The translations under genes and the position numbers were made by a program. The notes below the pieces were generated by a model. That model was given only the letters and a program-made list of their open reading frames with translations. It searched no databases and was not told where the DNA came from. From Vallitaleaceae bacterium 9-2 (GTDB lineage: Bacteria; Bacillota; Clostridia; Lachnospirales; Vallitaleaceae), in NCBI GenBank assembly GCA_038396585.1, contig CP121691.1:3348001-3412000 (forward strand): a DNA stretch of 64,000 bases, in the 5' to 3' direction. Shown here one piece after another: positions 48,642 through 57,755 of the stretch. Within the stretch, counting starts at the first letter, position 1; each line of letters starts with the position of its first letter.

Positions 48642-49097
48642 CTAAATAAGAAATCCTGTTGGCAATGTCAGCTTTAATATACCTTTAAAAACAATATAGA
48701 CGGCAATTGATATCAACACGGATAAAATAACCATTTGTTTATAGTTCCTATTTTTTAATAAATACATCAAATAAAACAAATAAAATACTGTGGCTACTAT
48801 AAATCCAGTAAACTCCATGATAATTGCATAGAATACAGTAGCCACCAAGGATAAGAATGATCGAATTAATTCAGGGGATTTGATGTTAAGTTTATTATAT
48901 CTTAGTTCTCCCTTTTTTAACAAAGCTTGTATCAACAATATCATTGAGGCACACATCATTCCTATAGCCAACAACACAGGAAAATATCCCGGTCCTATCT
49001 TACTACCTGGTATTGATGGAAAGTTACTTGCTACAAGCAATACATATGTACTGATTGCAATTCCAATCAATCCACTAACAACATTCGGTTTATTCAT
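48642..49097 (-). CDS. tctB: Tripartite tricarboxylate transporter small permease
   Basis: 151 residues with four hydrophobic helices and the TctB look (FPSIPGSKIGPGYFPVLLAI, VLISIAVYIVFKGILKLTLP). It pairs with TctA. Small permeases of this family are poorly conserved, so the call leans on position between tctC and tctA. Confidence 0.9.
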   Translation of the reverse strand: MNKPNVVSGLIGIAISTYVLLVASNFPSIPGSKIGPGYFPVLLAIGMMCASMILLIQALLKKGELRYNKLNIKSPELIRSFLSLVATVFYAIIMEFTGFIVATVFYLFYLMYLLKNRNYKQMVILSVLISIAVYIVFKGILKLTLPTGFLI

Positions 49098-49128
49098 TTT
49101 ATCCTCTTTTCTAAATATGTTATCATTT

Positions 49129-50130
49129 TTATTCTGCTGTCAAACCTAATGCTTCCATTGCAACTGCAACTTCTTCACTATTTTTAGCTAGGAATGCTTT
49201 GAAATCTTCTGCGTTTTGATAGGCAATAGACAATCCGGAGTTTTGAGCATACTCAATAAATCCTTCAGATTCGATTCCTTTTTTAAAGGCATCGGATAAA
49301 ATCTCAACAACATGGTCTGGTGTGCCTACCGGAACTGCCAACCCTCTCCATGTACCAAATGAAACCTCATATCCTTCTTCAATCATTGTTGGAACTTCAG
49401 GAAAAAGTTTTGTTCTTTCAGTATCCATTACAGCTAAAATCTTCAAGTCACCAGCTTCAACTTGAGCTTGAACTTCTGATGGACTTACAGATACTGCATC
49501 AACATGACCACCAACTAAAGCTGTAATTGCAGGAGCCGCACCATCAAATGGGACATGTCCAAATTGTGTTTGTGTAACTTGCTCAAGCAGTCCTGCTGCC
49601 ACATGCCAAGTTGCTCCGATTCCTGAATTTCCAATATTTATCTCTCCGGGGTGTTCTTTGGCATAATCTAAAAATTCTTTAATATTATTAAACTCTGAAT
49701 CTGCTGAAACCGTAATTGCTGCAGGTTCCATATTCACTCGCATAAGAGGAATAAAATCTTCATAGGTATAATCTACTAGTCCTTGTGCCGGTAATGAACT
49801 TAACTCAAAAGTAATCATTCCAACTGAATATCCATCATTGGGCGCCGTTTGAATCGCTGTATGTCCTACTGCACCACCACCACCTGTTTGATTAGTTACC
49901 GTAATCGTTTGTCCAAGAAAAGCTTCTGTTTCTTTTGTAAGACCTCTAAGTACAGTATCCGTACCACCACCAGCAGACCAAGGACATATTGCCGTAATTG
50001 TTTTTGTTGGGTAATCATTATTCGAAGCATTTCCACCTTCATTTTCTTGTTTTCCTTCTTTACTACATCCGGCAAATAAAGAAATTGTCAGTACCATAAC
50101 CATTAACAATACACTAATTCTTTTTTTCAT
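49129..50130 (-). CDS. tctC: Tripartite tricarboxylate transporter binding lipoprotein
   Basis: 333 residues, lipoprotein signal ISLFAGCSKE (cysteine about residue 22), then the Bug-family features ITAICPWSAGGGTDTVLRG, GNSGIGATWHVAAG and FGTWRGLAVPVG. It captures a carboxylate outside the cell for TctAB. It is the first gene of the operon and is divergent from a YesM/YesN two-component system, which probably induces it. Confidence 0.93.
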   Translation of the reverse strand: MKKRISVLLMVMVLTISLFAGCSKEGKQENEGGNASNNDYPTKTITAICPWSAGGGTDTVLRGLTKETEAFLGQTITVTNQTGGGGAVGHTAIQTAPNDGYSVGMITFELSSLPAQGLVDYTYEDFIPLMRVNMEPAAITVSADSEFNNIKEFLDYAKEHPGEINIGNSGIGATWHVAAGLLEQVTQTQFGHVPFDGAAPAITALVGGHVDAVSVSPSEVQAQVEAGDLKILAVMDTERTKLFPEVPTMIEEGYEVSFGTWRGLAVPVGTPDHVVEILSDAFKKGIESEGFIEYAQNSGLSIAYQNAEDFKAFLAKNSEEVAVAMEALGLTAE

Positions 50131-50390
50131 AACTTCCTCCTTTAATTTAATAAATAGTATGGTATCATTATATATAATTCATTATTTATAGTTAATCAAA
50201 TACTATGACTTGATTTAATAAAGTAAATAAAAAAATTCAAAACTTTCTTTTGATCTATTTTTATCATTTAAAAACTATGATTTTTTTTACTTTTATATAA
50301 ATATAATTACCACAACAATAATATCCATATCTTTTATACTGATATTTTTATATAATAGTTATACATGCATTAATAAAGAGGTGGTTTATT
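50131..50390. other. Divergent intergenic region, tct operon and two-component genes
   Basis: About 260 bp of very AT-rich DNA. It contains the tct promoter at 50171-50199 and a TATAAT at 50351-50356 that could serve the kinase gene, without a convincing -35. Binding sites for the response regulator are expected here but I could not identify them. Confidence 0.5.
50171..50199 (-). promoter_or_regulatory. Possible promoter of the tct operon
   Basis: TTGATT at 50194-50199, 17-bp spacer, TATATA at 50171-50176 on the minus strand, 41 bp before the tctC start. Confidence 0.5.
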
Positions 50391-52181
50391 ATGTTATTAA
50401 AATTGAAAGATTTTTTTAACCGGAAGAAGAAAAAAGTTATCGGTCAGCTACGTAATCGTATTATTTTGACTGTTTTATTAGCTATTACAATTCCAACTAT
50501 TTTTTTTCTGTTTTATATATTTTCATTTGTGAACGGTCATTTATACAATAATTATGTTGATTCTATCCTTACTCAGTCAACAAAACATATGGAAGACATA
50601 CTTGTAAGTAATCTAAGACTAATTGATAACAGCGCAACCATTCTTGCATCTAACCAAGGTATTCGAGATAATTTATATGTTATCGCAAATGATGAGCTTA
50701 CTTATTACAAGGAGCAACTTGTAAAGCTTAACATTGAAACTGAACTTAAATATATCATGGGAGCAGATTATGCTTTTAGTAAAAATCTAGTTGATTCTGT
50801 TGTACTTGTTGCTGATTCAAATCATTATTATTATCTTTTATCCAATTACTTACCAAATCAAACCCTTATTGACAGTGTTCTAACAATATATAAAAAAAAT
50901 ATATCTGATAATGATGCTATACATTATTATAATGAAAATGATTCTATCTATTATATTAAGTCAATCAATGACTATATTTCTCAAGAAGAACTTGGTAAAT
51001 TAGTCATTGGAATAAATCCTGACGTACTTTCTGGAGAGTATGAACCGATAGATATGAATGGTGGTTTCGGTGCAGTTGTGGATGGAAACGGTGAATATTG
51101 GTTTCATACAACGCCTCGTTTCATTGGTACACAAGCAGATAATTCTATTATGACAAATATTTTTTCAAATCAGACTTCAGAAATTATCTATAACGAAGAA
51201 GCCTACTTGGTTCAATCAAAGTATATCAGTGATTTGAACCTATATATCGTCAACTTCATTAAATCAAAATATTTTTCGAGAGATTTTAGAGCAATCCTTC
51301 CTATATATCTTAATTTCTCTATATTAAGCATCATTATATCTCTTTTTGTAGGCATCTATTCTGTTAGTCATGTTACCGAACCTTTGAAAAAAATAACCCA
51401 AACAATTGCCGATGTTAGCAATACTGAATTTAAGGAAAAAATGCCGCCATATAAATATAAAGAACTAAATGATTTAAGTATTGTTTATAATAAAATGATT
51501 GATAAGATTCAATATCTTTTTACTGAGGTCTATGAAAAGCAAATACTTGTAAGAGAAAGCGAACTTCGGGCACTACACGCTCAAATAAATCCTCACTTTA
51601 TATTTAATGTGTTAGAAACCATCACATGGGAAGCTCGAATGAGCGATAATGAAAAAATAGAACGTATGGTTACGGCTCTTGCCCAACTACTTAGGAGCAG
51701 CCTTTCATTTACAAATCAGGAAAAATACACCATTGAACAGGAACTTGAGCATGTCAGCTTCTATTTATACCTGCAAACCATTCGTTTTGTTGATCGTGTG
51801 AGTTATAGTATTGAGTTTGAGTCAGATGATTTACTTGAATATTACCTTCCTAAATTTGCTATTCAAACTTTAGTTGAAAATTCTATTATACATGGAATAG
51901 AATCAAAGACTGAACACAGTCACATCAGTATTACCGTAAAACCCTATATAGATGATTTGCTAATTTTTGTTAAGGATGACGGAATAGGTTTTAATTCTAA
52001 AAATTTATCACTGGATAGTTCATATAATAATTCAAATTCAATATCTGATCATATAGGCCTTAGAAATGTCAATCAACGAATTAAACTACTTTATGGTAAT
52101 AATTATAGTTTGTCAATCAAAAGCGTATCCGGCAAGGGTACTACCGCAACAATTCATATACCACAAGATAAGGAGAATTAA
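50391..52181 (+). CDS. YesM-type sensor histidine kinase
   Basis: 596 residues. One membrane helix at about 23-45, an extracellular sensor domain to about 300, a second helix near 300-320, a HAMP linker, and a His_kinase domain with the phosphorylated histidine in HAQINPHFIFNVLETITW near residue 403. The ATPase part shows LVENSIIHGIE and VKDDGIGFN. Such kinases usually sense a carbohydrate or other nutrient directly or through a binding protein. AGAGGTGG lies before the ATG. It is followed by its regulator after 2 bp. Confidence 0.92.
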   Translation: MLLKLKDFFNRKKKKVIGQLRNRIILTVLLAITIPTIFFLFYIFSFVNGHLYNNYVDSILTQSTKHMEDILVSNLRLIDNSATILASNQGIRDNLYVIANDELTYYKEQLVKLNIETELKYIMGADYAFSKNLVDSVVLVADSNHYYYLLSNYLPNQTLIDSVLTIYKKNISDNDAIHYYNENDSIYYIKSINDYISQEELGKLVIGINPDVLSGEYEPIDMNGGFGAVVDGNGEYWFHTTPRFIGTQADNSIMTNIFSNQTSEIIYNEEAYLVQSKYISDLNLYIVNFIKSKYFSRDFRAILPIYLNFSILSIIISLFVGIYSVSHVTEPLKKITQTIADVSNTEFKEKMPPYKYKELNDLSIVYNKMIDKIQYLFTEVYEKQILVRESELRALHAQINPHFIFNVLETITWEARMSDNEKIERMVTALAQLLRSSLSFTNQEKYTIEQELEHVSFYLYLQTIRFVDRVSYSIEFESDDLLEYYLPKFAIQTLVENSIIHGIESKTEHSHISITVKPYIDDLLIFVKDDGIGFNSKNLSLDSSYNNSNSISDHIGLRNVNQRIKLLYGNNYSLSIKSVSGKGTTATIHIPQDKEN

Positions 52182-52183
52182 AA

Positions 52184-53755
52184 ATGTATCGAATTTTAAT
52201 CGTAGATGATGAAGCTATTATACGTCAAGGATTAATTGGATATATTGATTGGAAAAGTCTCAATTGCCTTATAGCTGCTGATTTTGAAAATGGTTTACAG
52301 GCAATTGAATATCTAAAATCCGAATGCGTTGATATTATTATATCCGATATTAAAATGCCTGGAGCTGATGGTATCACTTTAGCTAAATACGTCCATGAAG
52401 AGTGTCCAGATACAAAAGTAATCCTTTATACTGGTTATTCTGATTTTAAATATGCCAAATCTGCCATTAAATATGATGTATCTGACTTCATTGTCAAACC
52501 TTCTACAATGGATAATATTGTTAATGTCATTCAAGAAAACATTAAGAAAATCGAAAAACAAATCCACAAAAATAATCAACTCTCTCATTTAGAAAGTCAA
52601 CTTCAACGTATTCATCATAAAGAAAAGTTGAATGTCATCCGTGACTTTGTAGAGGGTATTAAAATGGATCAGACAACCATTGAAAAGACGTTGAAACAAT
52701 ACAACATCAATGTCAATCAATTTTGTCTTCTGCTATTTAAAATCAATAGTGAGAAGCCATTTAACGATACACAAACTCTTCATTTCATTAATCTATCATT
52801 AAAAGACTTAGACCAATATACTTTCATACTCAACCGAACAACCTATGGGACCCTTATTTGTCTAGATAATATGTCTCCAAAACTTTATGAAAATAAGCTT
52901 ATTGAAAAATGTGAAGAGATAAATGCTTTTGTGACAGAATATATTAATGGGTCAATTTATATAGGTATTAGCCAAAAACATAACGATATGTCACAGGCTC
53001 CAATAGCATTCATGGAAGCCCAACAGTGTCTAGATAGTTCTTTCTATGAACAAAACCCTATTACTCTTTATTCTCATTATAATGGACCTAAAGATAATCC
53101 GACATTTGCTGAACGTAGTCTTGAAAAAATTTCAACATATCTTAATAAAAACGATGAAATTGAAGCACAGAAAGCTATTTCTTCAATGTTTAGAACAATG
53201 AGTGACAACAAAGAACCTATCGATTATACTAAATCAATGGGTATCGCCATATATACTATCTTAATGAATGTTATACATCGACAGAGTCTGCAAAGTTCTG
53301 ATATTTTCGGCACGAAAGACCCCTATCATGAAATTCTTTCTGCCGAAAGCCTTGACGCTTTGATTGATACTCTATGCCACATGGTGCATTCCATTCTTTC
53401 CTATATGTCAGAGGGAAATAACAACTACATTATCAAACAAGTTAACGAATTCATTCAAAATAATTATTATAAAAACATTAAACTTACTGATATTGCCTCA
53501 TACATTCCCATTAACAGTTCCTATTTAAGCCGGCTTTATAAAGAAAAAACAAATCAGACGATCACTTCAGCCATTAGAGCGATACGAATTGATAAGGCAA
53601 AGGAATTGCTGCAAAATAGCAAACTAAAAACATATGAAATCGCTGAGAAAACAGGATTTGATGATTCAGCCTACTTTTCATACGTTTTTAAACATGAAAC
53701 CGGTTTTTCTCCAAGTCAATTTAGGAGTCACCATATAAAAAAGGAACTGCAATAA
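52184..53755 (+). CDS. YesN-type response regulator with AraC DNA-binding domain
   Basis: 523 residues. Receiver domain at 1-120 with VDDEAIIRQG, the phospho-aspartate in IIISDIKMPGADG near residue 54 and the lysine of IVKPS. A long middle region follows, then an AraC-type pair of helix-turn-helix motifs at the C terminus (IASYIPINSSYLSRLYKEKT and YEIAEKTGFDDSAYFSYVFK). It partners the kinase upstream and probably controls the divergent tct operon. Its stop codon lies in the loop of a shared terminator. Confidence 0.93.
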   Translation: MYRILIVDDEAIIRQGLIGYIDWKSLNCLIAADFENGLQAIEYLKSECVDIIISDIKMPGADGITLAKYVHEECPDTKVILYTGYSDFKYAKSAIKYDVSDFIVKPSTMDNIVNVIQENIKKIEKQIHKNNQLSHLESQLQRIHHKEKLNVIRDFVEGIKMDQTTIEKTLKQYNINVNQFCLLLFKINSEKPFNDTQTLHFINLSLKDLDQYTFILNRTTYGTLICLDNMSPKLYENKLIEKCEEINAFVTEYINGSIYIGISQKHNDMSQAPIAFMEAQQCLDSSFYEQNPITLYSHYNGPKDNPTFAERSLEKISTYLNKNDEIEAQKAISSMFRTMSDNKEPIDYTKSMGIAIYTILMNVIHRQSLQSSDIFGTKDPYHEILSAESLDALIDTLCHMVHSILSYMSEGNNNYIIKQVNEFIQNNYYKNIKLTDIASYIPINSSYLSRLYKEKTNQTITSAIRAIRIDKAKELLQNSKLKTYEIAEKTGFDDSAYFSYVFKHETGFSPSQFRSHHIKKELQ

Positions 53756-53770
53756 GTACAGTTCCTTTTT
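53738..53770. terminator. Bidirectional terminator between convergent genes
   Basis: A 12-bp stem (53738-53749 with 53759-53770) with an A-run on the left arm and a T-run on the right. It overlaps the end of the yesN-like gene and serves both convergent genes. Confidence 0.88.
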
Positions 53771-53772
53771 CC

Positions 53773-54243
53773 TTATCTTTTTTCTTTAAATGCTTTTAGT
53801 GAATCAACAATGAGTTTATGATCCTCTGTATCGATGAGTCCTGTCACACAAATACTTCCCATTACACCCATACCTTCAATACGTATTGGATAACCACCAC
53901 CACAATCAATATAGTCTCTAGTATTTAAAAGTCTGCTGGATATTGTCGCATTCTTTTGTTTTAGCCAATACTGAAAACGTAAAGAAGACATATTCATAAG
54001 GTTAACAGAATTTCTCTTTCTAGCTAACCACAATGCTCCATCTTCAATTGTTTCATCCATGAAGTATCTAAATATTACCACTTTATTCATTTCAATTTCG
54101 ATAATAATAGGTTTTTCATATTCTTCTACCTTTTCAAGAATGATCAGTGCAAGTTCAAACGCATCACTTCTTGAAAATTTTTTTAACTGTAGGCTCATTT
54201 CTTCTTCTAACAGTCTGTTATAATTGTCTGTGATTTCATTCAT
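53773..54243 (-). CDS. UPF0303 family protein (GlcG/HbpS-like heme-degrading domain)
   Basis: 156 residues. Conserved features are WLARKRNSVNLMNMSSLRF and DYIDCGGGYPIRIEGMGVMG, characteristic of the UPF0303 branch of the GlcG/HbpS fold. Annotation as heme-degrading is by fold; the actual role is not settled, and members often occur near catabolic genes. It is a single gene ending in the shared terminator. Confidence 0.82.
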   Translation of the reverse strand: MNEITDNYNRLLEEEMSLQLKKFSRSDAFELALIILEKVEEYEKPIIIEIEMNKVVIFRYFMDETIEDGALWLARKRNSVNLMNMSSLRFQYWLKQKNATISSRLLNTRDYIDCGGGYPIRIEGMGVMGSICVTGLIDTEDHKLIVDSLKAFKEKR

Positions 54244-54363
54244 AAACTTTACCCTTTCTTTTGTTTAAATAATTATATCATTTTTGCATTAAATAAACTT
54301 TAGATTATATTTACTTTATTTATATTTCACTAGTCATAATTATTATAGTTAAAGAACGGTCCT

Positions 54364-55305
54364 TCAAATGATATTTAATATTGATAATCCAAAAACAAAG
54401 GTTATTAAAGATAAAATAGTACTAAGTATAACAATATTAGCCGCAAGTTTTTTGTCACCACCTAGAGCACTTGCCATTATAAAACTACTAATTGCCGTTG
54501 GCGAACCAAATAAAACAAATAAAATAGTCGTATCAATGCGGTTAAAACCCAGAACAATTCCACTAAACACAACTAAAGCAGGATATAATAACAATTTAAG
54601 AACAACTGCTTTTGCACTATCTTTGATTGTATCCATTTCATTAAAGTTCATATAAGCGCCAATACCTATAAGACCTAATGGTGTAGAAATCGCTGCTAAA
54701 CTTGACAACGTTTGCTCAGACACTTCTGAGATATCTATTTGAAAAAAAGCAAATAAAAAGCCTAAAAAAATACCAATTATTAATGGATTGGTTACAAATT
54801 TACTAAACATTTTTCCTATGTGCTGGACTAATGAATTCGATTGGTCCTTTGTCAGTGCAGAAATAGCCAATATGTTATATAAAGGAATAATAACGACAAA
54901 AAGCAACGCCATTCTTTCAATGATTTGATCTCCAAAAAGATTATATAGGATGGCATTTCCCATAATCATATAATTACTCCGAAAACATCCCTGTATAAAG
55001 GTTCCTCTACTTTCAAAATTCTTAATAAATTTTTTTGATAAACCTTGAGATATAAAATAAATAATGACTGTGGCAACTGCTGAAAATACGGCAAATTTTA
55101 GAGAATTAGCACTTAATAGAATACTTATATCTGCCTTACTTACTTTTAAAAACAACATACTTGGTAAGCAAAGATTAAAAACAATTTTCATTGCTATATG
55201 TATAAACTCTTCATTAATCCATTTTTTATAACGTAAAATTGCTCCTACACTTATTATTATAAAAACTGGCAAAACAACAGAAATAGCTGTTATTACTTGT
55301 TCCAT
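54364..55305 (-). CDS. AEC (auxin efflux carrier) family transporter
   Basis: 313 residues, about ten membrane helices arranged as two repeats, with AEC landmarks FNLCLPSMLFLKVS, FRSNYMIMGNAILYNLFG and GSPTAISSFIMASALGGD. Bacterial members move organic acids such as malate or malonate. It is the last gene of the long operon that includes the lyase and MATE genes, 13 bp after the MATE gene, so it may handle a product of uronate breakdown. Confidence 0.88.
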   Translation of the reverse strand: MEQVITAISVVLPVFIIISVGAILRYKKWINEEFIHIAMKIVFNLCLPSMLFLKVSKADISILLSANSLKFAVFSAVATVIIYFISQGLSKKFIKNFESRGTFIQGCFRSNYMIMGNAILYNLFGDQIIERMALLFVVIIPLYNILAISALTKDQSNSLVQHIGKMFSKFVTNPLIIGIFLGFLFAFFQIDISEVSEQTLSSLAAISTPLGLIGIGAYMNFNEMDTIKDSAKAVVLKLLLYPALVVFSGIVLGFNRIDTTILFVLFGSPTAISSFIMASALGGDKKLAANIVILSTILSLITFVFGLSILNII

Positions 55306-55318
55306 AACATCCTCTTTT

Positions 55319-56650
55319 CTAATGCAATTTTTTTTGCTCTCTTTTTCTCATTATCATTGCCATAAAAGCAGTTAATATATTACTAAATAACATTGCATAC
55401 CAGATACTATATTCTCCGATTTGCATAAAGAAGTTCATAAAAAGAATAACTAAAGGCACACGAAAGGCATATAATCGTATTAAACTGATAAACAAATTAT
55501 ATTTTGTCTTACCTATCCCTTGGTAAAAACCAATAACGATTTGAAAAAAGCCCCATGGTATAATAGAAAAAGAATATGTTGACATCGCATTCATAATATG
55601 CTCAAATACTATCGGATCATTTTCAGAAAACTGAGTTGCTATGTTTGTCCTAAAAATCCAAATTACTGTCATTGTGAGAATCGAAAGAGCTATAGCTATT
55701 AAGTATCCAACCTTAACAGTTTTGTCTATACGCTTATAATTTTTTGCTCCAAGATTTTGACTAATGATTGTTGCTGTTGCTGTTCCGATTCCGGTAACAC
55801 TAGCAAAGGCCAATGAATTAATTCTATTGGTTACTCCATAAGCAACAAGAACAGCTTCCCCGTAAAATAGTACTTTTTGATTAATAATTAAAAACCCATA
55901 TGAAGTCGCACTTTTTTCTAGAACGGATGGAATACCAATTCTTATGATCTCATAAACAGCTTTTTTGTTAATAATCTTTTTATTGACTAGCATAATACGT
56001 TCTTTTCGATTAAAATAAAGATTGTATATTCCCGCAGCGGCAATACTCAAATTTGCAATCAAAGTAGCTAAAGCTAAACTAATAATACCCGTTGATAAGT
56101 GTGACACAAAAATATATGTTAAAAAAACTTTAATAATAATTGAACTTATAAACAAAACAGATGGTTTAAATGTGTCACCTTGGGCTCTTCTGATACCTAA
56201 GTATGCTGCAGAAACGAATTGGAAAGGGGCAGCTAAAACTGTATATTTAAAATATAAATCACTTTTTAGCAATAAGTTTTCTGTAACGCCTAATCGAATC
56301 AAAATATCTTTTGAGAATAAAGAGCAAAATCCAGCAACCAATATACCCAATATTATTGATATAATTATCAAATTATTCGAATATTCAATTACTTTCTCTT
56401 TATCGCCTTTTCCTATTTCTCTGGCAATCAGGCTAGCACCTGCAATTGATAAACCAACGCCAATGGACGTAATAATTTGATTTGCAGGCCCTACAAAAGT
56501 AACTGCCGCTGTTTCATTAACCCCTATTGTTGTGACAAAATATGTATCAATAAGTTGATATAATGCATTAAAGAAGTTCATTAATATAATAGGACCTGCT
56601 AAAAAGATAATACTTTTTAGCAGGCTCCCTTTTAAGATATTATTTTCCAT
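55319..56650 (-). CDS. MATE family efflux transporter
   Basis: 443 residues with twelve helices in two repeats: FFNALYQLIDTYFVTTIGV, ITSIGVGLSIAGASLIAREIG and the second-half FASVTGIGTATATIISQNLGA. MATE proteins export drugs or metabolites using Na+ or H+. Its place after a lyase-KdgF-SDR set is unusual; it may export a toxic intermediate or a sugar acid. It lies 9 bp after the SDR gene. Confidence 0.9.
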   Translation of the reverse strand: MENNILKGSLLKSIIFLAGPIILMNFFNALYQLIDTYFVTTIGVNETAAVTFVGPANQIITSIGVGLSIAGASLIAREIGKGDKEKVIEYSNNLIIISIILGILVAGFCSLFSKDILIRLGVTENLLLKSDLYFKYTVLAAPFQFVSAAYLGIRRAQGDTFKPSVLFISSIIIKVFLTYIFVSHLSTGIISLALATLIANLSIAAAGIYNLYFNRKERIMLVNKKIINKKAVYEIIRIGIPSVLEKSATSYGFLIINQKVLFYGEAVLVAYGVTNRINSLAFASVTGIGTATATIISQNLGAKNYKRIDKTVKVGYLIAIALSILTMTVIWIFRTNIATQFSENDPIVFEHIMNAMSTYSFSIIPWGFFQIVIGFYQGIGKTKYNLFISLIRLYAFRVPLVILFMNFFMQIGEYSIWYAMLFSNILTAFMAMIMRKREQKKLH

Positions 56651-56659
56651 TTTTCCACC

Positions 56660-57409
56660 TTATAGGAAATCTTGACCTCCATTTATTTGAATGACTTCTC
56701 CAGTCAAAAATGAAGCTTTTTCACTAACTAAAAATTCAATAACTGATGCAACTTCTTCCGGTTGTCCAAAACGTTTCATGAGTATATTATTTTTCCATGA
56801 ATTAAACAATTCCATATTTGTTTCTTTAGTTGCTTGATGAAATGGTGTATCAATAGTGCCCGGTGATACGGCATTTACACGAATATTATATTCCGCCAAA
56901 TCTTTGGCTAAAGCACGTGTCAATGTAAGTACTGCCGCTTTTGACGTCCCATAAACTCCGGCACCTGGTCCTCCTGAATTCCATGCAGCAATTGATGTAA
57001 AGTTTACAATAGAGGCATTATTTCCCTTTTTTAACATTGGAATTGCTGAACGCGTAATAAAAAACACACTATCTAAATTTAATGCCATTACACTTCGATA
57101 AAACTCTGTAGTCATATCTTCAAATCTTGATCGACCACCCAACCCACCTGCATTATTAATCAGTATATCTAAACTTTCATTTTCTTTCTTGATGTCCTCA
57201 AACCCTTTTAAAACAGCCTTTTCATCTGTCACATCAAAAATGTGTAGCTCAACAGAAATATTTTCTTTTTCTAGTTCTTGAACTGCTTGTTTTCCTTGCT
57301 CTTGGTCAATACCATTCAATATGATATGATACCCTAGCTTTCCCAACGCTTTAGCTGTTGATAAGCCAATACCACCGGTTCCACCTGTAATTAATGCATT
57401 TTTTTTCAT
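56660..57409 (-). CDS. SDR family oxidoreductase, possible DEH reductase
   Basis: 249 residues, classical short-chain dehydrogenase. Cofactor loop TGGTGGIGLSTAKALG at residues 8-23, NNAGG, the catalytic serine in NFTSIAA and the YGTSK motif (Tyr-Lys), and a PGTIDTPF loop. Such enzymes include 4-deoxy-L-erythro-5-hexoseulose uronate reductases and KduD-like dehydrogenases. Position right after a KdgF-like cupin and an uronate lyase makes reduction of the ketonised uronate to 2-keto-3-deoxygluconate the best guess. Other 3-oxoacyl-type reductions cannot be excluded. Confidence 0.85.
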   Translation of the reverse strand: MKKNALITGGTGGIGLSTAKALGKLGYHIILNGIDQEQGKQAVQELEKENISVELHIFDVTDEKAVLKGFEDIKKENESLDILINNAGGLGGRSRFEDMTTEFYRSVMALNLDSVFFITRSAIPMLKKGNNASIVNFTSIAAWNSGGPGAGVYGTSKAAVLTLTRALAKDLAEYNIRVNAVSPGTIDTPFHQATKETNMELFNSWKNNILMKRFGQPEEVASVIEFLVSEKASFLTGEVIQINGGQDFL

Positions 57410-57425
57410 GTTTCTTCCTCCTATT

Positions 57426-57755
57426 TTATAAAAAATCTTTTCGACTTGGTGTGAAAATATCGAGTAATTGACCTGCTTCTAGACATACAGCCCCATGCAT
57501 GATATCTGGTTCTTTATATGTCATATCTCCTGCTGTCACAATCATTTTCTCTCCATTAATATCAAATTCAAACTTTCCTGAAATGATATATGTCATTTGC
57601 TCGTGCGGGTGCTTATGCATCGCACCAATAGCCCCTTTTTCAAACGTCACTTCAACAGTCATCAAATTTTCATCATAGGCTAAAACTCGACGTTTGATAC
57701 CATTACCTAAATCTTCGCTTTCACATGTTTCGTGTTTAAAATAGTGCTTAATCAT
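57426..57755 (-). CDS. kdgF: KdgF-like cupin, unsaturated uronate ketonising protein
   Basis: 109 residues. A single cupin with EDLGNGIKRRVLAYDENLM, MTVEVTFEKGAIGAMHKHPH, EQMTYIISGKFEFDINGEK and LLDIFTPSRKDFL, which follow the KdgF pattern closely. KdgF speeds the opening of 4,5-unsaturated monouronates into linear ketones. It lies between a lyase that would make such sugars and a reductase that would use the product. The ATG at 57755 follows GGAG and overlaps the lyase gene by 8 bp. The symbol is by family resemblance. Confidence 0.82.
   Translation of the reverse strand: MIKHYFKHETCESEDLGNGIKRRVLAYDENLMTVEVTFEKGAIGAMHKHPHEQMTYIISGKFEFDINGEKMIVTAGDMTYKEPDIMHGAVCLEAGQLLDIFTPSRKDFL

Noticed and set aside
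54364-56480. Plus-strand open frames of 95 and 152 codons
   Set aside because: Antisense to the AEC and MATE transporter genes, with no start signals of their own.
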